Translations under genes and position numbers: made by a program
Notes under the pieces: model-generated
The model's input: the letters and a program-made list of their open reading frames with translations, nothing else
Database searches by the model: none
Told to the model about the DNA's origin: nothing
Origin: Tropicimonas sp033101155
GTDB taxonomy: Bacteria; Pseudomonadota; Alphaproteobacteria; Rhodobacterales; Rhodobacteraceae
Assembly: GCF_033101155.1 (NCBI RefSeq)
Contig: NZ_JAWMPX010000013.1
Location: 62,001 to 126,000, forward strand
DNA length: 64,000 nt
Direction: 5' to 3'
Shown here: in pieces, positions 1 to 8,339 of the stretch
Layout: each line of letters begins with the position of its first letter
Position numbering within the stretch: position 1 is the first letter of the stretch

Positions 1-1115
1 CGCGGGACCAGATCGCGCGGGAGCAACACGCCTCCCTCGAAGCCACGCGGCAGGCGCTGTTCAGAACCCGTCAGATCGGCATCGCCCTGCGCACGACCCT
101 GATCATGCTCGAAGCCATCGTGATGGTCGGTTTTGTCGGATATGGCATCTGGCTCTGGTCGACCGAGGCCGCCTCGATCGGCCTCGTCTCCTCGGCCATC
201 GCGCTGTCGCTCCGGATCACCACCATGGCCGACTGGGTCCTCGACTCGATCTGGTGGCTCTTCATGCGCATCGGGTCGCTGCGCGAGGCGCTTCAGACCA
301 TCGGCCAACCCATCGCGATCCCGAACGAGAGCGACGTCGAACTGGTCGTCGGAGATGGCGTCATCGAGATCGAGGATCTGCACCACCATTACGGGCTCGG
401 CGCCGGTGGGCTGGACGGGATTTCCCTCACGATCCGACCCGGTGAAAAGATCGGGCTGGTCGGCCGGTCCGGGTCCGGAAAATCGACGCTGGTGAACCTT
501 CTCCTGCGGTTCTTCGAGGCCGAGGAAGGCCGGATCCGGATCGATGGCCAGGACATTCGCGAGGTCGATCAGGACAGCCTGCGCGCTGCCATCGGGATGG
601 TCGCCCAACAGGCCGCGCTGCTGAACCGCTCCGTCAAGGACAACATCCTTCTCGGTCGGACGGATGTCAGCGACGAGATGCTCAAGGCCGTGACCACCAA
701 AGCCCGCGCGCATGACTTCATCACGGGCCTGCGCGACAACAAGGGCCGCGCCGGGTATGACGCGCATGTGGGCGAGCGCGGCGTGAAGCTCTCCGGCGGC
801 CAGCGTCAGCGGGTTGCGCTGGCGCGGGTCATCCTCAAGGATGCACCGATCCTGATCCTCGACGAGGCAACAAGCGCGCTCGATAGCGAGGTGGAGACAG
901 AGATCCAGCACTCGCTGATCGAGGTGATGCAGGACAAGACCGTGATCGCGATCGCCCACCGGTTATCGACAATTGCACGGATGGACCGGATCATCGTCAT
1001 GGATCGCGGCAGGATCGTCGAGCAGGGCACGCATGAGGAGCTGAAGAGTCGATCGGGGCTCTACGCAAGCTTCTGGAGCCGACAATCCGACGGGTTTATC
1101 GATACCACGGATTGA
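1..1115 (+). CDS. ABC exporter, membrane domain fused to ATPase (5' end cut by window)
   Basis: C-terminal part of a half-size ABC exporter that couples ATP hydrolysis to outward transport across the inner membrane. The frame is open from the first bases, so the true start lies outside the window and the ATG at 105 is internal. About 95 residues of the membrane domain (last helices) are visible. The ATPase follows, with Walker A GRSGSGKST, Q-loop VAQQ, signature LSGGQRQR, Walker B ILILDEATSALD and H-loop IAHR, all intact. The substrate cannot be read from this part; lipid, drug and peptide exporters share this layout. It ends 53 bp from the convergent thiQ stop, and I see no T-tailed hairpin between them. 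Confidence 0.93.
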   Translation, partial: RDQIAREQHASLEATRQALFRTRQIGIALRTTLIMLEAIVMVGFVGYGIWLWSTEAASIGLVSSAIALSLRITTMADWVLDSIWWLFMRIGSLREALQTIGQPIAIPNESDVELVVGDGVIEIEDLHHHYGLGAGGLDGISLTIRPGEKIGLVGRSGSGKSTLVNLLLRFFEAEEGRIRIDGQDIREVDQDSLRAAIGMVAQQAALLNRSVKDNILLGRTDVSDEMLKAVTTKARAHDFITGLRDNKGRAGYDAHVGERGVKLSGGQRQRVALARVILKDAPILILDEATSALDSEVETEIQHSLIEVMQDKTVIAIAHRLSTIARMDRIIVMDRGRIVEQGTHEELKSRSGLYASFWSRQSDGFIDTTD

Positions 1116-1168
1116 GCGGCGCGCGGGATCGAGCCCCGCTCCTGCGCCGCACGGACACCCGGTGCGCG

Positions 1169-1870
1169 TCACTCCACGGCACGGCGTCCCAGATAGCGAG
1201 CGAGCGCAGGGGGCGGGCTTTGCAGAAGACCGGCGGTGGCTTCGGGAGCGGCGACGGCGCCATCCGCCACAACGGCGGACAAGCTGGCAATGCGCAGGGC
1301 ATCCTGCGGATCATGGCTCACCATGAGAACCTGAAGCCCGTCCTCGCGGGCCATCTCGGCGACGAGGTCCAGCATCTCGATTTTCAGGGCCGGGCCGAGC
1401 GCTGCAAAAGGCTCGTCGAGCAACATCAGCGGGCGAGACTGCAACAGCACCCGTGCCAGCGCCACGCGGCTCTGCTGGCCGCCCGACAGCTCGGCCGGCT
1501 TGCGCGCGCCATAGCCGGGCAAGCCGACACGCTCCAGCGCGGTCTCCATCCGTGCGCGCTCTTGCGCGGTGGGACGTTTGCGGGTCAGCGCCAGCGCAAG
1601 ATTTTCGGCCACGCTCAGATGGGCAAAGAGGTTGTTGTCCTGAAACAGCATCGCGACAGGCCGCTGCGCGGGCGCGAGCGCCGTGATCTCTGCGTCGCGC
1701 CAAAGGACCCGCCCGCTGGTCGCGGGAACGAAACCCGCAATCACGTTGAGCAGTGTGGATTTCCCGGCGCCTGAGGGCCCAATCAGCGCGGTGATACCTG
1801 CCGGAATGGTGATATCGGCCCTGAGATCGAAGCCCCCCTGCCGTACATGCATCTCGTCAAACCGCAGCAT
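1169..1870 (-). CDS. thiQ: Thiamine ABC transporter ATP-binding protein ThiQ
   Basis: ATPase subunit of the ThiBPQ importer for thiamine and thiamine pyrophosphate, acting on the cytoplasmic face of the membrane. Walker A is GPSGAGKST, the signature is LSGGQQSR and Walker B is LMLLDEPFAAL. From the ATG at 1870 the product is 233 aa, the usual ThiQ length. An open frame extends upstream to 1942 but only inside thiP. The start overlaps the end of thiP by 14 bp, which suggests translational coupling. It is the last gene of thiBPQ and should be under the TPP riboswitch upstream of thiB. Confidence 0.93.
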   Translation of the reverse strand: MLRFDEMHVRQGGFDLRADITIPAGITALIGPSGAGKSTLLNVIAGFVPATSGRVLWRDAEITALAPAQRPVAMLFQDNNLFAHLSVAENLALALTRKRPTAQERARMETALERVGLPGYGARKPAELSGGQQSRVALARVLLQSRPLMLLDEPFAALGPALKIEMLDLVAEMAREDGLQVLMVSHDPQDALRIASLSAVVADGAVAAPEATAGLLQSPPPALARYLGRRAVE

Positions 1871-3365
1871 TGGCCCGCCCTCCCCGGTCAAATCCCCAGA
1901 ACAACCCGAGGCTGACCACCAACAGCAGCAGCGCCGCCGCACGGGCCGCCTCCATCTGGTAGCTCCCCATCAGGCGATAGACCTGTAACGGCAATGTCGC
2001 CGTGTCGCCATCGGCAAAGAGCGTGATGACGCCCAGGTCGCCCATCGACAACGCCGCCGTCAGGCCGGCCGCAAAGCCCATCGGCCGGCGCAGGCGCGGC
2101 AGGTAGACAATGCGCCAGAGCCGCCAGCCAGTGAGCCCGAGTGCCGCGGCAAGGCGGCCGTAATCGGCGCGCGCGGCCTCCAGCCCGGGGCGCAGGATAC
2201 GGATGACAAAGGGCAGCGCCATCAGCGCATTTACCAGCATCGTCACCGGGAAAGCCACTTCGGCGGGCCGGATGAGGGGTTGCACCAGCAGGAAATACCC
2301 GGTGCCGAGCACAAGGCCGCTGACCGAGATGCCCAGCAGCGCCGCAACCTCGCCCGGTGCCGAGAGAAGCGGCAGAGCGAGGGCGAGTGTCACAGCGGTG
2401 GCGCCGAGCGCGAGAGCCAGCGAGCGGGCGGCAGCGGACCAGACTTCGGGCGGCATCTCGGACAGCCCTGGCAGGCCAGCCAGGCCGACAGCGGCGAGCG
2501 GTGTGAGCAGGAAAGTGGCAGCGAGCAGGATCCAGAGGGCGTCGACGCATCGGGCAAGTTTGCCGCGCCCGTCCCAGCGGTCGGTCAAGCGGTCGAGCCC
2601 GTTGCCAAACCCGTCACTTGGCGCGAGGCGCAGGGCCAAGGCTCCGGCGCCGAGGCCGAGGCAGAGTTGCAGGGCTGCGAGGGTCGCGGCCTTTCCAAGG
2701 TCGAAATCGAAGCGGAAGGCCTGGTAGATCGCCAGCTCCACGGTTGTCGCCCGCGGCCCGCCCCCCAGCGTGAGGGCGACCGCGAAAGAGCCAAGGCAGA
2801 TCACGAAGATCACGCCGAAGGTCCCCGGGCAGACCCGGCGCAGCATCGGCCGTTCAAGCACCCGCCAGACCGGTGCGTCGAGGGAGGCGGCAAGGCGAAA
2901 CCGTTCGGCCGGGATCGCCAGCCAGCCTTGCAGCAGCAGCCGCACGGCGAGCGGCAGGTTGAAGAAGACATGGGCGAGGATCACGCCGTGATAGCCGTAG
3001 ATATCCAGTCGCGGCAGGCCGAGCGGCGCGCCGATCCGATTGACCAGCCCGTTGCCGCCAAAGACCGCCAGCAACCCCAGGATCGCGACGATGACCGGCA
3101 GGATGAAAGGTGCGCCCATCAGGGCGACAAGGCCCGAACGGCCGGGAAAGCGGCGGCGGGAGAGGGCGCGGGCCACGGGGATGGCCAGCGCCACCGACAG
3201 TCCGGCGGAGAGCGCCGCCTGCCAGAGCGTGAATCGCAAGGCGGCCCAGTCGGCCGGCCCGAGCGTACCCGGTCCGCCGCCGCGCCAGAGCACCGCAGCC
3301 ACGGGGAGGACAACCATCCCCGCAACCACGAGCGCCGCGCTTACTGGGAGAGCGCGCTGCGCCAT
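1857..3365 (-). CDS. thiP: Thiamine ABC transporter permease ThiP
   Basis: Inner-membrane permease of the thiamine/TPP importer. The 502-aa protein is hydrophobic throughout and shows the duplicated permease layout of ThiP: two halves of about 250 residues, each ending in a cytoplasmic coupling region for the ATPase. Family assignment rests on length, topology and position between ThiB and ThiQ. It overlaps thiB by 25 bp and thiQ by 14 bp, so the three genes form one tight operon. Confidence 0.92.
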   Translation of the reverse strand: MAQRALPVSAALVVAGMVVLPVAAVLWRGGGPGTLGPADWAALRFTLWQAALSAGLSVALAIPVARALSRRRFPGRSGLVALMGAPFILPVIVAILGLLAVFGGNGLVNRIGAPLGLPRLDIYGYHGVILAHVFFNLPLAVRLLLQGWLAIPAERFRLAASLDAPVWRVLERPMLRRVCPGTFGVIFVICLGSFAVALTLGGGPRATTVELAIYQAFRFDFDLGKAATLAALQLCLGLGAGALALRLAPSDGFGNGLDRLTDRWDGRGKLARCVDALWILLAATFLLTPLAAVGLAGLPGLSEMPPEVWSAAARSLALALGATAVTLALALPLLSAPGEVAALLGISVSGLVLGTGYFLLVQPLIRPAEVAFPVTMLVNALMALPFVIRILRPGLEAARADYGRLAAALGLTGWRLWRIVYLPRLRRPMGFAAGLTAALSMGDLGVITLFADGDTATLPLQVYRLMGSYQMEAARAAALLLLVVSLGLFWGFDRGGRANAAV

Positions 3366-4321
3366 GCCTCGATGGCCTCGTCACGCAGGGATGCAGCCTC
3401 GTCCTCGGTGTAGAACAGCACCTTTTCCGGACGCGGCAACTCGCGGAACCCTTCAGGCCATTTCTCTTCGGCCAACGCGGCCGGGAAGGACCAGTTCGAG
3501 GTCGGGATCATCGACTGGAACTCCTCGGTGAGGATGAAGGCCATGAACTGGTCGGCGAGATCCTCGTTATCCGTTCTGGCGAGCTTTGCCGCCAGTTCGA
3601 CCATGAAGTAATGGCCTTCCTCGAAGATCGCTGCCGATTTGGTCAGATCCTCTTCGGCGATGATGTGATAGGCCGGCGAGGTCGTGTAGCTCAGCACCAT
3701 GTCGGCTTCGCCATCGGTGAACATGCCGTAGCTTTCAGACCAGCCCTTGGTCACGGTGACGATCTTTGGCGCCAGCTTCGTCCAGGCCTCGGCGGACTTG
3801 TCGCCATAGACATGGTTCACCCAGAGCACCAGCGCCAGGCCGGAGATCGAGCTGCGCGGATCCTGGATCACCAGACGCAGTTCGTCCGGCGCGTCCAGCA
3901 GCGCATCGAAACTCGCCGGCGGCTCGGAGACCTTGGTGTTGTCATAGATGAAGGCCGTTTGGCCGTAGTTGAACGGCAGGAACGTGTCGTCCGACCATTC
4001 GATGGGCAGGGTCAGTCCCGAGACATCCAACCCGTGCGGCGCGAAAAGCCCGCTCTCGCGCGCCTTCTTGGTGATATCGGAATTGAAGCCGATGGCCACG
4101 TCGGCCTCGGTCCGTTCACCTTCCAGCAGCAGGCGCGGCAGAAGCTCGCCGGTCTTGTAGACCAGGTCGCATCCGCATCTGGCTTCGAAGGCCGCCTCGA
4201 TGCCGGGACCGGGGCCCCATTCGGAGGCGAAGTAATCGGGGGCGTAAACTGTCAGTACGGGGGTTTCGGCCACAGCGGATGTGGCAAACAACAGGCCCGC
4301 AACAAGAGGAAGCGCCTTCAT
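3341..4321 (-). CDS. thiB: Thiamine-binding periplasmic protein ThiB
   Basis: Periplasmic receptor that delivers thiamine or TPP to ThiPQ. The 326-aa product starts with a Sec signal peptide (MKALPLVAGLLFATSAVAE, cleavage probably after AVA). A mature domain of the iron/thiamine-binding fold follows, with LTVYAPDYFASEWGPGPG near the mature N-terminus and a CGCDLVYKTGE segment. It is the first gene of thiBPQ. A TPP riboswitch lies in its leader about 50 bp upstream of the ATG at 4321. Confidence 0.95.
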   Translation of the reverse strand: MKALPLVAGLLFATSAVAETPVLTVYAPDYFASEWGPGPGIEAAFEARCGCDLVYKTGELLPRLLLEGERTEADVAIGFNSDITKKARESGLFAPHGLDVSGLTLPIEWSDDTFLPFNYGQTAFIYDNTKVSEPPASFDALLDAPDELRLVIQDPRSSISGLALVLWVNHVYGDKSAEAWTKLAPKIVTVTKGWSESYGMFTDGEADMVLSYTTSPAYHIIAEEDLTKSAAIFEEGHYFMVELAAKLARTDNEDLADQFMAFILTEEFQSMIPTSNWSFPAALAEEKWPEGFRELPRPEKVLFYTEDEAASLRDEAIEAWRSALSQ

Positions 4322-4370
4322 GGCAAACTCCTTGGGTTGTGGGCGGAGTTCGGACGGCCTGGGAATGTCG

Positions 4371-4450
4371 ACCTTTCCTCCGCCGGTTCTAACCGGTTCA
4401 GGTTCAACGGGTTCGCGATATGCATCTCAGCTCACAGAGCACCCCGAGGT
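4371..4450 (-). promoter_or_regulatory. TPP riboswitch (THI element) controlling thiBPQ
   Basis: Read on the minus strand, this segment carries the conserved THI-box blocks in order: CGGGGTGC, GCTGAGA, ACCCGTTGAACCTGA, then the CCGGTTAGAACCGG helix and GGAGGAAAGG. These match the thiamine pyrophosphate aptamer. It lies in the thiBPQ leader, so thiamine uptake should be turned down when TPP is plentiful. The region to the start codon is short, which fits control of translation initiation better than a long terminator, but the mechanism is inferred. Confidence 0.96.
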
Positions 4451-4617
4451 GCGACCGAAGTAGTGCACTCCCGCCGTTTCAACAAGGGCGAATTTGGCCA
4501 TGAAAAGCCGGGGTCAGCCTCCAGACAGGCAACAAGACCGACAAGGTCATGCAAAAGGCAGAACGCTCCGACAGCATTTTCTCCTGCCAGCGCGAGGGGC
4601 GATCCTCACCGCATGTC

Positions 4618-5196
4618 TCAGACCCCATCCCGCATGACGATCATGAAGACATGCGCCGCTGATCCGGCCTCGATCCGGTGCGGCACATCGGCGGGATACC
4701 GGGCGCTGTCGCCTTCGCCGATCTCCGCCTCCTCCGCGTCGCAGGTCAGCGTGACCGCCCCCGTCAGCACCGTGATATGCTCGCGCGTCCCGGGGCTGTG
4801 CGGCGCGCTGTCGAGGCAGCCACCGGCGGCAAAGTGGAGATCGTAGATCTCATGCCGCCCGACATCGTCCGGCGGCGACAGGATATTGATCACGCAGCCC
4901 GCCCCCCGGGGATTGAGCGAGGGCGTGTCATCGGCGCGCAGGATGTCGATCTCCCGCCCACTCGCATCCTCATCGAGCAGCCCGGCAAAATCGACTTGCA
5001 GCGCCCGGGTCAGATTCCACAACGTGGCAACGGTCGGGCTGCTCTCGCCGCGCTCGATCTGGCTGAGCATGGAGCGCGACACACCCGAGAGTTTCGAAAC
5101 CGCTTCCAGCGACAGCCCCCTGCCCTGCCGCAGTTTTTTGAGCCGCGCCGGGAGTTGATCCAGTATATGGGTGTCGTCATCCGCCATATCGGACAT
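4618..5196 (-). CDS. XRE-family regulator with C-terminal cupin domain
   Basis: Predicted DNA-binding regulator of 192 aa. The N-terminal helix-turn-helix covers roughly residues 15-70 (LKKLRQGRGLSLEAVSKLSGVS, then SMLSQIERGESSPTVATLWNL). The C-terminal half is a cupin that probably senses a small molecule (GTREHITVLTGAVTL, ending YPADVPHRIEAGS). I chose the ATG at 5196; an ATG at 5187 is an alternative, and the open frame further upstream overlaps the promoter region of kbl. It is divergent from kbl-tdh, so it is probably their regulator and may bind an amino acid. That role is inferred from position. Confidence 0.9.
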   Translation of the reverse strand: MSDMADDDTHILDQLPARLKKLRQGRGLSLEAVSKLSGVSRSMLSQIERGESSPTVATLWNLTRALQVDFAGLLDEDASGREIDILRADDTPSLNPRGAGCVINILSPPDDVGRHEIYDLHFAAGGCLDSAPHSPGTREHITVLTGAVTLTCDAEEAEIGEGDSARYPADVPHRIEAGSAAHVFMIVMRDGV

Positions 5197-5284
5197 CTGC
5201 GGTTTCAACCGCACGCTGTCAACATCGCCACGCCAATATCGCCTTCGATAGGTACCCCAAATTGGCAAAACTCGTCCACTATTT

Positions 5285-5313
5285 CGGATTTCGTCCGTTT
5301 TGACGGAAATCCG
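5285..5313. promoter_or_regulatory. Inverted repeat in kbl / regulator intergenic region (candidate operator)
   Basis: The intergenic region between the divergent XRE-cupin gene and kbl contains CGGATTTCGTC and GACGGAAATCCG arms around a TTTG-centred dyad (perfect inner arms TCCGT at 5294-5298 and ACGGA at 5303-5307). It ends about 50 bp upstream of the kbl ATG. Size and place suit an operator for the adjacent dimeric HTH regulator. This is a pattern and context call only. Confidence 0.5.
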
Positions 5314-5365
5314 TGATTTCGCACGCGCCTCCGATATGATAGATGTCGGACAAATGGAGGCTGCC

Positions 5366-6550
5366 ATGTCACACCGATTCCTGTCCCATGTGAACGACAC
5401 CCTGGCCGAGATCGAGGCCGAGGGCCTGATGAAGCGGGAGCGCGAGATCGCGTCGCCGCAGGGCGGCACGATCCGGGTCGGCGCGGGCGAGTTGATCAAT
5501 CTCTGCGCCAACAACTATCTCGGCCTCGCCGACCATCCGGACCTGATCCGGGCGGCGAAGACGGCGATGGACACGCGCGGTTTCGGCATGGCTTCGGTGC
5601 GCTTCATCTGCGGCACGCAGGATCTGCATCGGGCGCTGGAGCAGCGGCTGGCACAGTTTCTCGGCAAGGCGGATTCGATCCTCTTCGCCGCCTGTTTCGA
5701 CGCCAATGGCGGGCTGTTCGAGCCGCTGCTTGGCCCCGAGGACGCGATCGTGTCCGACGCGCTCAACCACGCCTCGATCATTGACGGCATTCGCCTGTGC
5801 AAGGCGCGGCGGTATCGCTACGCCAATAGCGACATGGGGGATCTGGAAGCTCAGCTGAAACAGGCGCGCGACGAGGGCGCGCGCAACATCATGATCGCCA
5901 CGGACGGGGTCTTCTCGATGGATGGCTATCTCGCCAAACTGCCGGAGATCACCGCGCTGGCGGCACAATATGACGCCGTAACCATGGTCGATGACTGCCA
6001 CTCGACCGGCTTCATGGGGCCGACCGGCGCCGGCACGGCAGAGCATTTCGGGGTGGAGGTCGATATTGTCACAGGTACGCTGGGCAAGGCACTTGGCGGC
6101 TCGATTGGCGGCTATATCGCCGGGCCGCAGCCGGTGATCGACCTGCTGCGCCAGCGCGCGCGGCCCTATCTCTTCTCCAACTCCCTGCCGCCGGCCATTG
6201 CCGCCGCCGGGATCGAGGCGATCCGGCTGGTCGAGGACGGCTCAGATCTGCGCGCCCGGCTCTTTGACAATGCCAGCTACTGGCGCGCCGGACTCACCGC
6301 GCTCGGCTTCGAGCTTCTGGAGGGCGAGCATCCGATCATCCCCGTCATGCTGGGCGATGCGCGGTTGGCACAGGCTATGGCGAGCGGGCTCTTCGAGCAG
6401 GGTGTCTATGTCTCAGGCTTCTTCTTCCCGGTCGTTCCGCGTGGCAAGGCGCGCATCCGCACACAGATGAACGCAGCCCTCAGCCGTGACGAACTGGATC
6501 GCGCGCTCGACGCCTTCGGGCGGGTCGGCAGGAAATTGGGGGTGATCTGA
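5366..6550 (+). CDS. kbl: 2-amino-3-ketobutyrate CoA ligase (glycine C-acetyltransferase)
   Basis: PLP enzyme that splits 2-amino-3-ketobutyrate with CoA into glycine and acetyl-CoA, the second step of threonine breakdown after Tdh. The product is 394 aa, typical for Kbl. Visible features are LCANNYLGLADHP near the N-terminus, MVDDCHSTGFMG (PLP-contacting Asp and His) and GTLGKALGG carrying the Schiff-base lysine. The start is the ATG at 5366, placed just after a GGAGG ribosome site; the frame is open upstream to 5300 across the promoter. Its TGA shares a base with the ATG of tdh, so the two are translationally coupled. Confidence 0.96.
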   Translation: MSHRFLSHVNDTLAEIEAEGLMKREREIASPQGGTIRVGAGELINLCANNYLGLADHPDLIRAAKTAMDTRGFGMASVRFICGTQDLHRALEQRLAQFLGKADSILFAACFDANGGLFEPLLGPEDAIVSDALNHASIIDGIRLCKARRYRYANSDMGDLEAQLKQARDEGARNIMIATDGVFSMDGYLAKLPEITALAAQYDAVTMVDDCHSTGFMGPTGAGTAEHFGVEVDIVTGTLGKALGGSIGGYIAGPQPVIDLLRQRARPYLFSNSLPPAIAAAGIEAIRLVEDGSDLRARLFDNASYWRAGLTALGFELLEGEHPIIPVMLGDARLAQAMASGLFEQGVYVSGFFFPVVPRGKARIRTQMNAALSRDELDRALDAFGRVGRKLGVI

Positions 6551-7608
6551 TGGCACAACACTCCAACATGATGATCGCTTTGGCCAAGACCGAGCCGCGC
6601 GAGGGGTTGTGGCAGATCGAGGCGCCGGTTCCGGAGATCGGGCCGGATGACGTGCTGATCAAGATCAACAAGACTGGCATTTGCGGCACGGATATCCATA
6701 TCTGGAACTGGGATGACTGGGCCGCGCACACCGTGCCGCTGGGGCTGATTACGGGGCATGAATTCGCTGGCGAGATCGTCGAGTTGGGGCGTGATGTGAC
6801 GGGCCTCAGGATCGGCCAGCGATGTTCGGGCGAAGGCCATGTCGTGACCGCCGACAGCCGCCAGAGCCGCGCCGGCAAGTTCCATCTTGATCCCGGCACG
6901 CGCGGCATCGGCGTCAATATCCAGGGCGCATTTGCCAGTTACCTGCGCCTGCCGGCCTTCAACGTGGTGTCCCTGCCCGACGAGATCCCCGACGAGATCG
7001 GCGCCATTCTCGACCCTCTGGGCAATGCCGTGCACACGGCTTTGAGCTTTCCGCTGCTGGGCGAGGACGTGCTGATCACCGGCGCCGGGCCAATCGGGAT
7101 CATGGCGGGCGCGGTGGCCGTTCATGCCGGCGCACGGCACGTGGCGATCACTGATATAAATCCGGACCGGCTGGCGCTGGCCACCGCCGTCGAGCCGAGG
7201 CTGCGAACGATCGACGTGAGCCGCGAGGATCTGAAGGACGTGATGCACGAGCTCGGCCTTGCGCAGGGCTTCGATGTCGGGTTGGAAATGTCTGGCAGCC
7301 AGGCGGCACTGGACCAGATGGTCGATGCGCTGGTGATGGGCGGCAAGATCGCGCTGCTTGGCATCCCGCCGGGCAAATCTCCGGTGGACTGGAGCCAGAT
7401 CGTCTTCAAGGCGATCACCCTCAAGGGGGTCTATGGCCGCGAAATGTTCGAGACATGGTACAAGATGATCGCCATGTTGCAGAACGGTCTGGACGTGTCC
7501 CGGGTGATCACCCATCGCTTCGATGTCGCCAATTTCCGGGAAGGCTTCGAGACCATGAAGAGCGGGCAATCCGGCAAGATCGTGCTGGACTGGACGTCGA
7601 CCCGCTGA
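6550..7608 (+). CDS. tdh: L-threonine 3-dehydrogenase lacking the structural-zinc cysteines
   Basis: NAD-dependent zinc dehydrogenase that converts threonine to 2-amino-3-ketobutyrate, the substrate of Kbl. At 352 aa it aligns without gaps to E. coli Tdh, as far as I recall that sequence, after a 7-residue N-terminal offset. Catalytic-zinc residues are present (C45 in TGICGTDIHIWNW, H70 and E71 in ITGHEFAG), as are the Rossmann motif GAGPIGIM and the C-terminal YGREMFETWYKM block. The four cysteines that bind the structural zinc in E. coli Tdh are replaced here by T100, S103, S106 and D114. The gene starts on the last base of the kbl stop codon. Confidence 0.95.
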   Translation: MAQHSNMMIALAKTEPREGLWQIEAPVPEIGPDDVLIKINKTGICGTDIHIWNWDDWAAHTVPLGLITGHEFAGEIVELGRDVTGLRIGQRCSGEGHVVTADSRQSRAGKFHLDPGTRGIGVNIQGAFASYLRLPAFNVVSLPDEIPDEIGAILDPLGNAVHTALSFPLLGEDVLITGAGPIGIMAGAVAVHAGARHVAITDINPDRLALATAVEPRLRTIDVSREDLKDVMHELGLAQGFDVGLEMSGSQAALDQMVDALVMGGKIALLGIPPGKSPVDWSQIVFKAITLKGVYGREMFETWYKMIAMLQNGLDVSRVITHRFDVANFREGFETMKSGQSGKIVLDWTSTR

Positions 7609-7678
7609 CCCGGACCCATCCGCAAATGCGCATCGGCCAGTCGATGCGTCAGGCCACATGAAAGAACAGGAGGGCGGC

Positions 7679-8026
7679 ATGCCCAATCCGGACACCGACA
7701 GCGCCCGCTCTTCGAGCACCATTTCCTCGCCCGTTCCGGTCGAGGATATTCGCTTCGCACGCAAGACCTTCGGGACCTGGAAATTATCCTTCGAAATCCT
7801 TCTTGAGACGAACGGAACGAGCCAGGGGCTGGATCTCTGCGCTGATCTCGACCGGGTCGGGCTGCAACTCAAACACGTGAGCTTTGCCAACAATGGGTGC
7901 CTCCAGGTGCGGCTGGCCGACGAGGGATCGGTGGATCCAACCGTGATCGAAGCGGTCTTCGACGAACATCCCGGCGTGTCCATCCTGAAATGGACCAATC
8001 ACGTCGCCAATGCCTCCGCGCCCTGA
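7679..8026 (+). CDS. Small protein of unknown function downstream of tdh
   Basis: I do not recognise a family. The product is 115 aa from the ATG at 7679, which follows a strong AGGAGGG ribosome site; an in-frame ATG at 7658 is less likely. The first 30 residues are Ser/Pro-rich and probably flexible. The rest looks like a compact alpha/beta domain with alternating strand and helix segments (FGTWKLSFEILLE; DLCADLDRVGLQ; CLQVRLADEG), which could be ferredoxin- or ACT-like. It has no signal peptide or membrane helix. It lies 70 bp after tdh on the same strand. A short hairpin without a T tail at 7628-7649 separates them, so it may be in the kbl-tdh transcript. Confidence 0.65.
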   Translation: MPNPDTDSARSSSTISSPVPVEDIRFARKTFGTWKLSFEILLETNGTSQGLDLCADLDRVGLQLKHVSFANNGCLQVRLADEGSVDPTVIEAVFDEHPGVSILKWTNHVANASAP

Positions 8027-8339
8027 GGCGCTGCCCCTGCCCTGTCCGCCGCGCCCAGCCAGGTCGGCCAACACACGCGACGTGCGCTTTATGTCCCAGA
8101 TCTTTTCGGGATCCTGTTCGGCGGCTCCATGCGGATGCACGATTGCGACAGGATCGTTTTTCTCGGGGCTGTCCGGACGATCGTATCAGGGGTCCGGATA
8201 CAAATACCTGCCTGATTGCAGGGGGCCGCTCCCCGGAACAGGCTCTCTTGGGGCTCGGTGACCGGTATGGCCCATCTGCCGCGCAAAATGCACCCGCTGA
8301 CCGGACCAGGAAACGCTCAGATCGGTTGCGCAAGCAAAC
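8027..8339. other. Gene-free stretch between convergent genes
   Basis: About 310 bp between the unknown 115-aa gene and the 3' end of the RraA-like gene. Short open frames here have no ribosome sites and no recognisable protein. I see no T-tailed hairpin, tRNA or repeat. It marks the left edge of a looser-packed, accessory-looking region that extends to about 12984. Confidence 0.5.
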
